Source of the DNA: Chitinophagaceae bacterium
GTDB lineage: Bacteria > Bacteroidota > Bacteroidia > Chitinophagales > Chitinophagaceae
DNA: 39,878 nucleotides
NCBI GenBank assembly: GCA_024643655.1
Contig: JAHEMM010000003.1
Coordinates: 1 to 39,878 of the forward strand
Direction: 5' to 3'
This document shows, piece after piece, positions 1 through 8,832 of the stretch; position 1 is the first letter of the stretch; every line of letters begins with the position of its first letter. The position numbers and the translations under genes are program-made. The notes under the pieces were generated by a model that worked only from the letters and a program-made list of their open reading frames with translations, was not told where the DNA came from and made no database searches.

Positions 1-157
1 ATATAGAACCTTAAATCAATATTATTTGAACAACAATTTCTTATAATATATATTATGTTAAATAAGTGTTGCAAACAATAGACTCAAAAAAAAGGTACAT
101 ATCCTTCTTTCGTGATTGGTAGTAAAGATTCTCTAGATTTCGAATAGCTTAAAAAAG

Positions 158-186
158 AAAACCCCAACTTTTAATGTTGAGGTTTT
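158..186 (-). terminator. Intrinsic terminator after the gyrA-TPR transcript
   Basis: An inverted repeat (158-168 with 176-186, one C-A mismatch, 7-base loop) lies just past the stop codon of the minus-strand gene ending at 206. Read on the minus strand the hairpin is followed by a T-rich run (positions 157-151), as expected of a rho-independent terminator. The remaining 1-157 holds no gene that I can see. Confidence 0.65.
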
Positions 187-205
187 GAAAAATTTAAATA
201 GATGT

Positions 206-1579
206 TTAATTTTTTATTGTGGGTAGGGTTTTAATTGAATCATATAAGTCATTCCACTTTTTTTCCTGAGCTGTGTATTTTGCTACATCAGTAGCATTCC
301 CTTTAGCTCTGATTCTATTGTATTGTGCAATTTCAGATAAAAAATTGGCTGCTTTTTTATACTGTTCTTTGTCTCTGATATCCAAACCATTTTTTTCTTT
401 TGCTCTGGCTTCTAAAATTACTACTGCTTTTTCATATGGCTCTCTAGCACTTTCAAGTTGATTGCCATATGTTTTATCAAGCATATCTCTTTTGGCAATA
501 TCTTCTTTAGAAGCCATTGTTCCTGGTTTTGTATGATTTTTCATATCTGCGGCATGGGCAATTCTTGCTTCATTAGTTTTTACAGCTTTCGTATAAAAAT
601 GATCTCCAAGATATAAATATGGATTTTCAAAACCTGATTTTGCTGCGGCAGCCTTATTAAAAGCCGTAACCATTATTTTCTCTAATTCATCGACATTGGC
701 GGGCATTACATGTCCTTTTTTATCTGAATTTAAAGTGTCATAAATGATTTCTCCCAATAATTGATTTGCTTTAAAATTAGTCGGATCTTCTGCTAACACT
801 TCTTGGAGTGCTTTTGATTTATTTGCAAATCCTTCTGCCAGTCCAAAGGCAAAGTCTACCTTGTCATAAGTGAAAAACTCAATATCAGGATATGCTTCTG
901 CTCCAATTTTTTTATACTTTTCAAAAAGCTCAATATTCTTGTTTGAAATATAATAACGTACAATATATTGATATATGTTGTCGTATCCCTCTCCGGTAAC
1001 CTTAGCATCTATTAAGCGTAAATAATATTTTGCTGCCTCATCTTTTTTGTCATTTTTTTCAGCAGTAAATCCAGCCAGTGCTAACCCATTTGTGTCTAAT
1101 GCAAAATTTACTGTTTTGGTTTTGATTAAATAATCTGATAATTCAATTATTGGTACAAATCTATTAAAGGCCTCTTTCCAATCCATTTTTATGTATTGCT
1201 TATATGCATAATTATATGAAGAAACATATAAGTAATAAGGAGCATTTTTATAGATAAGATCATCATTAAGCAGGCTTAAAGTAGCATCCATTTCTTTATA
1301 TTTTTTAAATGCTTCCTCAGCTTCTTTAAGTAAGTTTTCACCTGCTGGTGAATTTGCTAATGAAGTATCTGCAGCAAGAAGACCGGCATAGATTCCAGTT
1401 TTAAGAAGATATGCTTCTGGTTTACTAGCATATTTTGCATTTGTAATAGCTTTATCAAATTCTGTTTTAGCTTTCTCAAATTGATTTATAGCAAAAAGAT
1501 TTTTGACAGTTTCATACCGCTGAGCAGATACAAAGACAGTAGAAAAAATGATTGTAATTAAAAACAAGATTTTTTTCAT
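206..1579 (-). CDS. Secreted helical/TPR-like repeat protein
   Basis: A 457-residue protein with a clear N-terminal signal peptide (hydrophobic residues 4-17, then FVSAQ, signal peptidase I site near residue 19). The rest is predicted to be almost all alpha-helical, with TPR-like stretches (for example QFEKAKTEFDKAI near residue 33) and many Lys, Ala and Tyr residues. It probably acts in the periplasm as a scaffold or binding protein, but no ligand or catalytic motif is visible. It begins 27 bases downstream of gyrA on the same strand and is followed by a terminator, so it is likely co-transcribed with gyrA; a functional tie to gyrase is not implied. The product type is inferred from signal peptide and helical repeat character only. 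Confidence 0.75.
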   Translation of the reverse strand: MKKILFLITIIFSTVFVSAQRYETVKNLFAINQFEKAKTEFDKAITNAKYASKPEAYLLKTGIYAGLLAADTSLANSPAGENLLKEAEEAFKKYKEMDATLSLLNDDLIYKNAPYYLYVSSYNYAYKQYIKMDWKEAFNRFVPIIELSDYLIKTKTVNFALDTNGLALAGFTAEKNDKKDEAAKYYLRLIDAKVTGEGYDNIYQYIVRYYISNKNIELFEKYKKIGAEAYPDIEFFTYDKVDFAFGLAEGFANKSKALQEVLAEDPTNFKANQLLGEIIYDTLNSDKKGHVMPANVDELEKIMVTAFNKAAAAKSGFENPYLYLGDHFYTKAVKTNEARIAHAADMKNHTKPGTMASKEDIAKRDMLDKTYGNQLESAREPYEKAVVILEARAKEKNGLDIRDKEQYKKAANFLSEIAQYNRIRAKGNATDVAKYTAQEKKWNDLYDSIKTLPTIKN

Positions 1580-1606
1580 TGCAGATTGATATTAATTATT
1601 AAAGTT

Positions 1607-4174
1607 TTATTCAGTATTACCCTCTGTAGATGCATTTTCATCCGCAGGAGTTGCGTTATTTTCGTCGATATTACTATTTTCTTCATCATCACTTTGGTCA
1701 TCAATTTTGGTAATAGCAGCTATCTCATCTCCTTCATCGAGACGTATTACTTTTACTCCTTGCGTGGCTCTTCCTTGCTCACTTATACCGCTTACTCCCA
1801 TTCGAATGGTTACACCACTTTTACAAGTAATCATAATGTCTTGCGTTTCTTCTACGCCTAAAAGACCTACTAATGTACCCGTTTTTTCAGTTACATTTAT
1901 TGTTTTTACTCCTTTTCCACCTCTGTTCGTATATCTGTATTCATCAACCGGTGTCCGTTTACCATATCCTTTTTCACTTACTACCATTACTGTTTTGTTG
2001 GCATCGGTAACTGGATTAATACAAATCATACCAATTACCTCATCTTTTTCATCATCTACATAAATTCCGCCAACACCAATCGCTCCTCTACCGGTTGCTC
2101 TTACTTTTTCTTCTGAGAAGCGGATAGCTCTACCGCTTTTCACCGCCATCATTATTTCACAATTGCCATCTGTCATTTTTGCTTCTAACAATTCATCCCC
2201 TTCCACAATATTAATGGCATTTACACCTGTTTGTCTTGGACGACTGAAATCCTGTAAAGCTGTTTTCTTAATTATTCCCTTCTTTGTACAAAGAACTATA
2301 TTATGAGAATTTACAAATTCCTCATCTTTTAGGTCTTTTACATCGAGGATAGCTCTGACTTTATCATCTGGAGGAAGTTGCATTAAATTTTGAATGGCTC
2401 TTCCTTTACTTGTCTTCTCCCCTTCTGGAATTTCATATACATTTAACCAATATACTCTTCCTTTTTCAGTAAAGAATAACATGGTATGATGGGTTGATGC
2501 TACAAATAAATGTTCAATATAATCTTCATCTCTTGTTTTTCCGCCCATTACTCCCCTGCCACCACGTCGTTGTGAACGGAATTCATCTGCAGGAGTTCTT
2601 TTAATATAGCCAAGATGAGATATTGTAATAACAACATCTTCTTCTTTAATAAGATCTTTAATTTTTACTTCATCATCCAGATAGGTGATCTCTGTCTTTC
2701 TCTCATCACCAAACTTCTCTTTGATTTCAATTAACTCTTTCTTTATGATATCAAATCGCATTCCTTCATTAGACAGAATCTCATTTAAATGAGCAATGAG
2801 TTTCATCAATTCGTCAAATTCTTCTTTGATCTTATTTCTTTCCATTCCGGTTAACCGCTGTAAACGAAGTTCCAGAATGGCTTTTGCTTGTATATCATCT
2901 AAACCCCAGCCTGCATTTATTAAATTTTCTTTTGCTATATCTGGTGTAGCAGACGAACGAATCAAAGCAATTACTTCATCCAGGTGATCAAGAGCAATTA
3001 GATAGCCCTTAAGAATATGTGCTCTTTTTTCAGCTTCTTTTAATTCATATTTTGTTCTACGAACCACCACTTCATGACGAAAATCTACAAATTCGCTAAT
3101 AAGATCTTTCAAGTTCAGGGTTCTTGGCCTACCCCTAACTATCGCTACATTATTGATTCCATATGAAGTTTGCAAATCAGTCATTTTGTATAACTGATTC
3201 ACTATTACATTTGCAATAGCATCCCTTTTAAGATCGATTACAACTCTTGTTCCTTCTTTATTATTTGATTCATTATTTACATGAGCAATCCCTTCAATAA
3301 TTTTATTATTGACTAACTCGCCAATTTTATTGGTGAGTGCATCACGGTTAACTTGATAAGGAACTTCCGTTATAATTATTTGTTCCCTACCACTTGGCTT
3401 TGCTTCTACTGTTAATCTACCTCTTACTACTACCCTACCTCTTCCAAAATGAAATCCGGCTTTTACACCTTCCATTCCGAATATAATTCCTCCGGTAGGA
3501 AAATCAGGAGCTTTTACAAATTCTATTAACTCTTCTATTGAAATGTCTTTATTATCGATATATGCAATGCAGCCATCAATCACCTCTGATAGATTGTGTG
3601 GCATCATATTCGTCGCCATTCCTACGGCAATACCACTTGACCCATTTACCAGAAGCTGTGGTATTCTTGATGGTAAGACAGTGGGTTCTGTTTCAGAATC
3701 ATCAAAGTTGTTTTGAAAATCTACAGTATCTTTTTCAATATCATCCAATAAATGTTCAGCTAATCTATCTAATCTCGCTTCCGTATAACGCATGGCTGCA
3801 GGACCATCTCCATCCTGGTTACCAAAGTTTCCCTGACTGTCAATCAACGTATACCGCATACTCCACTCTTGTGCCATTCGCACCATTGCATCATAAACAG
3901 ACGTATCGCCATGTGGGTGATACTTACCTAAAACTTCTCCGACTATACGGGCTGATTTTTTATAAGGCTTGTTATAATGAATTCCCAATTCGTTCATTGC
4001 ATATAAAACCCTTCGATGAACTGGTTTTAATCCGTCTCTTACATCTGGAAGAGCTCTGCCTACAATAACAGACATTGAATAATCAATGTATGCTGTCTTC
4101 ATTTGCTCTTCAATGTTTACAGGAATTATACGGTCACTATCGTTTGTTTCCAGCGGATTTGAGTTGTCTGCCAT
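1607..4174 (-). CDS. gyrA: DNA gyrase subunit A
   Basis: An 855-residue GyrA, the subunit that breaks and rejoins DNA in the A2B2 gyrase that introduces negative supercoils. The winged-helix/tower region carries the quinolone-determining segment around 74-99 ([17 protein letters not shown]), the catalytic tyrosine is Tyr130 in [10 protein letters not shown], and the C-terminal beta-pinwheel carries a GyrA box QRRGGRG at about 535-541, which separates gyrase from topoisomerase IV ParC. The tail is acidic and low in complexity (Asp/Glu/Asn/Thr), common in GyrA. The residue matching E. coli Ser83 is Thr91 and that matching Asp87 is Asp95. The start is the ATG that precedes the conserved [21 protein letters not shown]. 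gyrB is not in the window. Confidence 0.98.
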   Translation of the reverse strand: MADNSNPLETNDSDRIIPVNIEEQMKTAYIDYSMSVIVGRALPDVRDGLKPVHRRVLYAMNELGIHYNKPYKKSARIVGEVLGKYHPHGDTSVYDAMVRMAQEWSMRYTLIDSQGNFGNQDGDGPAAMRYTEARLDRLAEHLLDDIEKDTVDFQNNFDDSETEPTVLPSRIPQLLVNGSSGIAVGMATNMMPHNLSEVIDGCIAYIDNKDISIEELIEFVKAPDFPTGGIIFGMEGVKAGFHFGRGRVVVRGRLTVEAKPSGREQIIITEVPYQVNRDALTNKIGELVNNKIIEGIAHVNNESNNKEGTRVVIDLKRDAIANVIVNQLYKMTDLQTSYGINNVAIVRGRPRTLNLKDLISEFVDFRHEVVVRRTKYELKEAEKRAHILKGYLIALDHLDEVIALIRSSATPDIAKENLINAGWGLDDIQAKAILELRLQRLTGMERNKIKEEFDELMKLIAHLNEILSNEGMRFDIIKKELIEIKEKFGDERKTEITYLDDEVKIKDLIKEEDVVITISHLGYIKRTPADEFRSQRRGGRGVMGGKTRDEDYIEHLFVASTHHTMLFFTEKGRVYWLNVYEIPEGEKTSKGRAIQNLMQLPPDDKVRAILDVKDLKDEEFVNSHNIVLCTKKGIIKKTALQDFSRPRQTGVNAINIVEGDELLEAKMTDGNCEIMMAVKSGRAIRFSEEKVRATGRGAIGVGGIYVDDEKDEVIGMICINPVTDANKTVMVVSEKGYGKRTPVDEYRYTNRGGKGVKTINVTEKTGTLVGLLGVEETQDIMITCKSGVTIRMGVSGISEQGRATQGVKVIRLDEGDEIAAITKIDDQSDDEENSNIDENNATPADENASTEGNTE

Positions 4175-4250
4175 TGTTTATTTTTCGTTCTGCTTTTTTA
4201 TTGAAATGATGTGCCTCTTAAAGGAGAAATCTGCACTTTTTTGAGGTTCG

Positions 4251-4258
4251 CAAATTTA
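4251..4258 (-). promoter_or_regulatory. Bacteroidota -7 promoter box for gyrA
   Basis: On the minus strand this reads TAAATTTG, an exact match to the TAnnTTTG -7 element of the Bacteroidota primary sigma factor. It would give a 5' leader of about 65-70 bases for gyrA. I could not make out a convincing -33 TTTG, so the call rests on the -7 match and position in the divergent intergenic region 4175-4425. Confidence 0.45.
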
Positions 4259-4425
4259 ACTTTTTTAGGGTTTAAAACCTGATAAAATGTATTGTTTTTT
4301 AGTCCTTTTTATCCACTATTGTGGAATAGTTAAGTGATTGGATTTCAAGTATTTTTTTGCAATTTAGTTTACTTTCATTTTTTGGATAAATCGAACTAAA
4401 TTTCGACTAATTGAAATAAAAAAAT

Positions 4426-5835
4426 ATGAAAACAATACTATTATTTGGTGCTGGTAAATCTGCAACTATACTTATTGACTATTTAATTAATAATGCAGTA
4501 TCTGAAGATTGGCAAATAATAGTAATTGATGCCAATTTAAAATTGGCTGAATCCAAAATTGGAAATTCAAAAAGGGCAACTGCTTATTCATTTGATATAA
4601 ATGATACAGATGAACGGGGTAAATATATTAACAAAGCAGATATTGTTATTTCAATGCTCCCGCCTTTTTTGCATATTGAAGTTGCAAAAGATTGTGTTAA
4701 GTATAAGAAAAATTTATTGACAGCGTCGTATGTAGATGATGCTACCAAAGGATTAAAAACAGATATTGAGAAAAGTAATTTGCTTTTTCTATATGAAATG
4801 GGACTTGATCCAGGTATCGATCATATGAGTGCCATGAAGATCATTGATGCAATTCATGCTAAAGGAGGAAAAGTAAGTTCTTTTCAATCACATTGCGGCG
4901 GATTAGTTGCACCTGAAAGCGATGATAACCCCTGGCATTTTAAAATAAGTTGGAATCCGAGGAATATTGTATTGGCCGGAAAGAGTGGAGCAATTTTTAA
5001 AGAGAATGGTGAAGAAAAAAGAATGGAGTATGAAGAATTGTTTTCATCAAGCCGGCAAGTTGAAATTCCCACGATTGGATTATTAAGCTGGTATCCTAAC
5101 AGAGATTCACTTGGCTATACTTCACTTTATGGGTTAGAAGATGTACCAACTTTTATTCGTACTACATTACGTCATCCCGATTTTATGTATGGGTGGAAAA
5201 ACATAATTGATTTAAAACTAATTGATGAAACAGTAAAATATGAAACAGATGGGAAAAGTTTACAGCAAGTTTTTAAAGAACATTTGGATAAAAATGATTT
5301 CAGCGGATGGCTGAACCAACACTTACCTGAGAGATTGGCTGAATCAAAAGGAATGATAGAAAACCTGAAAGATTTAAAAGATGCCGAGAAAACCAATACG
5401 GTTGAAATGTTAGCTTACAAAATGGGGCAGACAAATCTTATTTTAAAACAACTGTTCTTTTTGGGTTTGGATGATGCTCAAACAGAGTTAAACAAAGGAT
5501 TGTGTAGTGCTGCAGATATCTTGCAATTTGCTGTAGAGAAAAAAATGGCATTAAAGCCTGATGATAAGGATATGATTGTAATGCTTCACCAAATAGAATA
5601 TGATTTAAATGGCAAGAAAGCTGTTATCAACAGTTCAATGGTTGTAAAAGGTGAAAACAGCAAGCGTACAGCTATGGCAAAAACAGTTGGCTTGCCATTA
5701 GGTATTGCGACAAAATTAATTTTGAATGGGACGATACGACTTTCCGGTTTACAAATCCCGACTTTAAAAGAAATTTATGAGCCGGTTTTAAAAGAATTAG
5801 AATCATATGGTGTTCAATTCATAGAGGAATTTTAA
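4426..5835 (+). CDS. Saccharopine dehydrogenase family protein (glutamate-forming type)
   Basis: A 469-residue cytosolic enzyme with an N-terminal Rossmann nucleotide-binding motif (GAGKSA at residues 8-13) and the Sacchrp_dh catalytic/C-terminal domain from about residue 125 (YEMGLDPGIDHMSAMKIID, then SHCGGLVAPESDDNPWHFKISWNPRNIVLAG). The family interconverts saccharopine and glutamate plus aminoadipate semialdehyde; members resembling this one match the LYS9/SDH half of lysine metabolism. In this phylum the likely role is lysine catabolism, but no lysine-ketoglutarate reductase partner is seen here, so the direction is inference. It is followed 28 bases later by a cupin gene on the same strand. 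The divergent 4175-4425 gap upstream holds its promoter and that of gyrA. Confidence 0.88.
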   Translation: MKTILLFGAGKSATILIDYLINNAVSEDWQIIVIDANLKLAESKIGNSKRATAYSFDINDTDERGKYINKADIVISMLPPFLHIEVAKDCVKYKKNLLTASYVDDATKGLKTDIEKSNLLFLYEMGLDPGIDHMSAMKIIDAIHAKGGKVSSFQSHCGGLVAPESDDNPWHFKISWNPRNIVLAGKSGAIFKENGEEKRMEYEELFSSSRQVEIPTIGLLSWYPNRDSLGYTSLYGLEDVPTFIRTTLRHPDFMYGWKNIIDLKLIDETVKYETDGKSLQQVFKEHLDKNDFSGWLNQHLPERLAESKGMIENLKDLKDAEKTNTVEMLAYKMGQTNLILKQLFFLGLDDAQTELNKGLCSAADILQFAVEKKMALKPDDKDMIVMLHQIEYDLNGKKAVINSSMVVKGENSKRTAMAKTVGLPLGIATKLILNGTIRLSGLQIPTLKEIYEPVLKELESYGVQFIEEF

Positions 5836-5863
5836 ATTTTGGGATTAAATAAAAATTTAATTG

Positions 5864-6190
5864 ATGAAAATAAAAATTTCAATTGCAGAAGCGATAGAAG
5901 AGTTAAAAAAGGAAGCCAAGCAAAAATTTACAACTGTTTTGCAACATGGCACGTTGAAAGTGGAGTATTATAAGCCAGAAAAAGTTGATTTGCAAAAACC
6001 ACATTCTCAAGATGAATTATATATAATAGCTAGTGGATCAAGTGTTTTTATTAGAGGGGATGAAAAGGTTTCCTGTCAAACAAATGATGTATTATTTGTT
6101 CCAGCTGGTATAGAACATCGCTTTGAAGATTTTACAAATGATTTTGCTACCTGGGTCATCTTTTATGGAGTTGAAGGCGGTGAAAATTAA
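5864..6190 (+). CDS. Small cupin-domain protein
   Basis: A 108-residue single-domain cupin. The conserved barrel is seen as KPHSQDELYIIASGSSVFIRGDE (motif 1, with the His and Glu metal-ligand positions) and PAGIEHRFEDF (motif 2, with the second His). Such proteins bind a metal or small ligand; the substrate cannot be told. I start at the ATG at 5864, not the in-frame TTG at 5861 directly before it. The gene follows the saccharopine dehydrogenase gene by 28 bases and is probably co-transcribed. Its stop codon overlaps the stop codon of the convergent sirtuin gene within one TTAA (6187-6190). Confidence 0.8.
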   Translation: MKIKISIAEAIEELKKEAKQKFTTVLQHGTLKVEYYKPEKVDLQKPHSQDELYIIASGSSVFIRGDEKVSCQTNDVLFVPAGIEHRFEDFTNDFATWVIFYGVEGGEN

Positions 6191-6873
6191 CCAACCAATA
6201 ATTTTCTTAAGTCCTCCACTCCTTCGGTTGCCGGTTTTTCAATTAAAATTAAATTTTTCATTGGTGAAGTATAAGGTATCTTTTTGTCTATTATATATTT
6301 CGGCGTTTCTGGAGAAACATAATTGACTAAGCCTGCTGCAGGATACACCGCCAATGAAGTTCCTACTACCACAAAAATATCTGCACTATAAACAACTTCA
6401 ATAGCTTTATCCATCATCACTACCGGCTCGCCAAACCAAACAATGAACGGTCGAAGTTGATTGCCATCTGATGCTTTGTCTCCTAATAGTATTTCTCCTC
6501 TTATTGCTGAAATCAATTTATTATTTCTATCACTATGCATCTTAAATATTTCGCCATGCAAATGCAGCACTTTTGTCGATCCTGCTCTTTCATGTAAATC
6601 GTCAATATTTTGTGTGATGACAGTTACTTCAAAATCGTTTTCCAATGCTGCCAATCCAATATGAGCTGCATTAGGTTTTGCTTCAGCAACACTTCTTCTT
6701 CTTTCGTTATAAAAGTTCAAAACAAGTTGAGGGTCTTTTTCCCAGGCTTCAGGAGTTGCTACATCATGTACATTATATCCTTCCCATAACCCATCACTAT
6801 CTCTAAAAGTTCTTAAGCCACTTTCTGCACTTACGCCGGCACCAGACAAAATAACAAGTTTCTTTTTTGACAT
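6187..6873 (-). CDS. cobB: NAD-dependent protein deacylase, sirtuin (class III-like)
   Basis: A 228-residue sirtuin that would remove acyl groups from lysine side chains using NAD+. Motifs in order: GAGVSAESGLRTFRDSDGLW (NAD binding, 11-30), Tyr55 and Arg58 of YNERRR (the pair that marks SIRT5/CobB-like preference for succinyl or malonyl lysine), TQNIDDLHERAG (87-98), HLHGE with catalytic His106, and VVVGTSLAVYPAAGL (168-182). The four zinc-binding cysteines of the small domain are absent; the whole protein has no cysteine. The length is normal for bacterial sirtuins. It lies 12 bases downstream of the EVE-domain gene on the same strand, probably one operon. Desuccinylase activity is inferred from the Tyr/Arg pair. 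Confidence 0.92.
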   Translation of the reverse strand: MSKKKLVILSGAGVSAESGLRTFRDSDGLWEGYNVHDVATPEAWEKDPQLVLNFYNERRRSVAEAKPNAAHIGLAALENDFEVTVITQNIDDLHERAGSTKVLHLHGEIFKMHSDRNNKLISAIRGEILLGDKASDGNQLRPFIVWFGEPVVMMDKAIEVVYSADIFVVVGTSLAVYPAAGLVNYVSPETPKYIIDKKIPYTSPMKNLILIEKPATEGVEDLRKLLVG

Positions 6874-6885
6874 ATAGTTTAAGAA

Positions 6886-7296
6886 TTACTTTTCTCCAGC
6901 CATTGCCATTACAATTTTCCATTCAGCATCACTTACAGGTTGTAGTGATAAGCGGCTAATGCGTACCAAAGCCATTTCTGCTAATTTTTTTTCTTTTTTT
7001 ATGGCGTCAAGTGATACGGGTTTCATCAATTTTCTCACTGACTTCAAATCAACAGCTACCCAGCGATCATCATCTGTTGTTGGATCAGGATATGCTTCTT
7101 TTATAACTTTGGCAATACCAACAATTTCTACTCCTTCATTACTATGGTAAAAAAAAACTTCGTCCCCTTTCTTCATGTTTCTCATATGAATTCTTGCTGC
7201 ATAATTTCTAATGCCACTCCAGCAGGTTTGTTTTTCTTTTACAAGGTCATCCCAACTATATACAGAAGGTTCAGATTTAGCAAGCCAATAAGCCAT
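6886..7296 (-). CDS. EVE domain-containing protein
   Basis: A 136-residue single EVE (PUA-like) domain protein. It opens with the family's typical MAYWLAKSEPSVYSWDDL, followed by WSGIRNYAARIHMRNMKKGDEVFFYHS and the GIAKVIKEAYPDPT strand. EVE domains bind modified bases in DNA or RNA (for example 5-methylcytosine derivatives in restriction systems, or modified RNA in the eukaryotic THYN1 relatives). As a stand-alone short protein next to a sirtuin there is no restriction partner in view, so its target is unknown. Length and opening are typical of the housekeeping-like bacterial THYN1 group. Confidence 0.92.
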   Translation of the reverse strand: MAYWLAKSEPSVYSWDDLVKEKQTCWSGIRNYAARIHMRNMKKGDEVFFYHSNEGVEIVGIAKVIKEAYPDPTTDDDRWVAVDLKSVRKLMKPVSLDAIKKEKKLAEMALVRISRLSLQPVSDAEWKIVMAMAGEK

Positions 7297-7607
7297 ACAA
7301 TTAATATTAAAAGTGTTCAGAAAGATTTGTTTTAAATATACTTTTCAATTGAGTAAAAATAAATGTTTTTAGCAAACTGAATTCTTTAAAATCAATCGGA
7401 CTAAGGCCCGTTTACTGTATTTGCCCCTGCCAATTTAGCATTTGAATTTCTACCCGCAGGTTACAATCACTATTAAAGACGTAATCAAAGTAATGGAGTA
7501 ATACATGTAATTGATCATGTGATTATTCCAAAATAATTTCTTTTTTATAAAATTAAACCCTGTGAGAATTTTAAAGCCGGTTTCTAAAACGAAACTGGCT
7601 TTAATAA
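7297..7607. other. Intergenic region without a recognisable gene
   Basis: A 311-base AT-rich gap between two minus-strand genes. It holds presumably the promoter of the EVE gene near its left end and a hairpin at its right end (7573-7602). The stretch 7395-7470 is less AT-rich than the rest, but all six frames are interrupted and I recognise no product, repeat or RNA gene in it. Confidence 0.6.
7573..7602 (-). terminator. Hairpin after the pdhA-ribH-lutA-like transcript
   Basis: An 11-bp inverted repeat (7573-7583 with 7592-7602, one G-T wobble, 8-base loop) begins 5 bases past the stop codon of the gene ending at 7608. The stem is flanked by A/T bases, but the T run on the minus strand is short, so the terminator call is moderate. 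Confidence 0.5.
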
Positions 7608-8327
7608 TTAATAGCCTGAAGCCAGCACATCTGCAATGTGCATGGTTTTCAATTTATATCCTTTAGTATTGATATAACCTTGTAAATGCATCAGACATGA
7701 AAGATCTGTGGAGATTAAATAATCAGCATCAGTTGCTAAAGCATTGTCTATTTTTTGCTCTCCCATGGCAACAGAAATAGCTTCAAATTTTACAGCAAAA
7801 GTTCCACCAAATCCGCAACAAGTTTCCACCTCATTCATTTCAACCAACTCTAAACCCTTAACATTCGACAGCAAAATCCTTGGCTCCTCTTTTATTTTAC
7901 ATTCTCTTAGTGCTGCACAGGAATCATGATAAGTTGCCTTGCCATTTAATACTGCACCTACATTTTCTACTTTTTGAATGTCGATCAGGAATTCAGAAAA
8001 CTCAAATATTTTTTTGCTTAAATCTTTTACTTCATTATGAACTGATGAATTCTCAAAAAGTTTGGTGTAATAGTTTTTTACAAAACCTGCACAACTTGCA
8101 CTCGGTGTCACTATACAATCAGCATCACCAAAGTCTTTTATGAATTTGCTACATACAGCTTTTGCTTCATCCCAAAACCCGGCATTAAAGGCCGGTTGAC
8201 CGCAGCATGTTTGTGATGTATTATAACTAACGGTACATCCAGCTTTCTCCAACACTTTTATCATATTGAAAGCAGTATCAGGATACAACTGATCAACAAA
8301 ACATGGTATGAATAATTGAACGTTCAA
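7608..8327 (-). CDS. LutA/YkgE-like (Fe-S)-binding oxidoreductase subunit, two CCG domains
   Basis: A 239-residue protein with two cysteine-rich CCG domains: TCCGQPAFN (40-48) with PSASC (75-79), and HDSC (134-137) with ETCCGFGGTF (168-177). Both have the CxnCCGxnC pattern that binds an unusual iron-sulfur cluster or related cofactor in LutA, GlpC, GlcF and HdrB. LutA works with LutB and LutC in oxidising L-lactate to pyruvate. Here no lutB or lutC is adjacent; the gene sits 2 bases downstream of ribH and in the same likely transcript as pdhA, so coupling to lactate or pyruvate metabolism is plausible but unproven. Length (about 240) matches LutA. Confidence 0.88.
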   Translation of the reverse strand: MNVQLFIPCFVDQLYPDTAFNMIKVLEKAGCTVSYNTSQTCCGQPAFNAGFWDEAKAVCSKFIKDFGDADCIVTPSASCAGFVKNYYTKLFENSSVHNEVKDLSKKIFEFSEFLIDIQKVENVGAVLNGKATYHDSCAALRECKIKEEPRILLSNVKGLELVEMNEVETCCGFGGTFAVKFEAISVAMGEQKIDNALATDADYLISTDLSCLMHLQGYINTKGYKLKTMHIADVLASGY

Positions 8328-8329
8328 TT

Positions 8330-8830
8330 TTATTTGCTTTTTGTTGGATTGTTAAGTGCAATCATCTTTATTGCAGTTATGGCAGCTTCTTCTCCTTTAT
8401 GTCCATGCTTGCCACCAACTCTTTCAATAGCTTGTAGCTCATTGTTGACAGTAAGAACACCAAATATTGTTGGTACAGGTAAACTTAGATTTAATTGTAC
8501 TACACCATCGGTAATTGCTTTACACACATACTCAAAATGCGGCGTATCTCCTTTTATTACGCATCCTAATGCGATAAATGCATCGGCCTTATTTTTTTTA
8601 GTAGCTGTGTTATAATAGTTTTTAATGGCAAATGGTATTTCAAATGCACCAGGAACAGTAACAACAATGATCTTTTTTAAACCAACCTTTTCCAGCTCAG
8701 CAATACAACCTCTTTCTAGTTGATCAACAATTGATGCATTCCACTCGGTTTTAACCAAAACAATACAGGCATCCTTTTTTAGAATGCCTGTATCTATATT
8801 TAATAAGTTGCTATCTTTTATTTCAGCCAT
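8330..8830 (-). CDS. ribH: 6,7-dimethyl-8-ribityllumazine synthase
   Basis: A 166-residue lumazine synthase, the penultimate step of riboflavin synthesis, joining 5-amino-6-ribitylaminouracil with dihydroxybutanone phosphate. Signature motifs are PGAFEIP (60-66), GCVIKGDTPHFEYVC (89-103, with catalytic His98), IFGVLT (122-127) and GGKHGHKGEEAA (139-150, phosphate-binding). Length is normal for the icosahedral bacterial enzyme. The N-terminal 20 residues before the first strand are a little extended. It lies 2 bases from both neighbours, within a minus-strand operon. No FMN riboswitch is visible, and no other riboflavin gene is in the window. Confidence 0.97.
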   Translation of the reverse strand: MAEIKDSNLLNIDTGILKKDACIVLVKTEWNASIVDQLERGCIAELEKVGLKKIIVVTVPGAFEIPFAIKNYYNTATKKNKADAFIALGCVIKGDTPHFEYVCKAITDGVVQLNLSLPVPTIFGVLTVNNELQAIERVGGKHGHKGEEAAITAIKMIALNNPTKSK

Positions 8831-8832
8831 AA

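Noticed and set aside
3538-4068. Plus-strand 176-codon open frame inside gyrA
   Set aside because: It lies antisense to the most conserved part of gyrA and has no recognisable protein features.
7395-7470. Less AT-rich patch in the 311-base gap, possibly a relic gene or RNA
   Set aside because: Frames are broken, no tRNA-like cloverleaf or known RNA is visible, and I could not match any phrase to a family with confidence.
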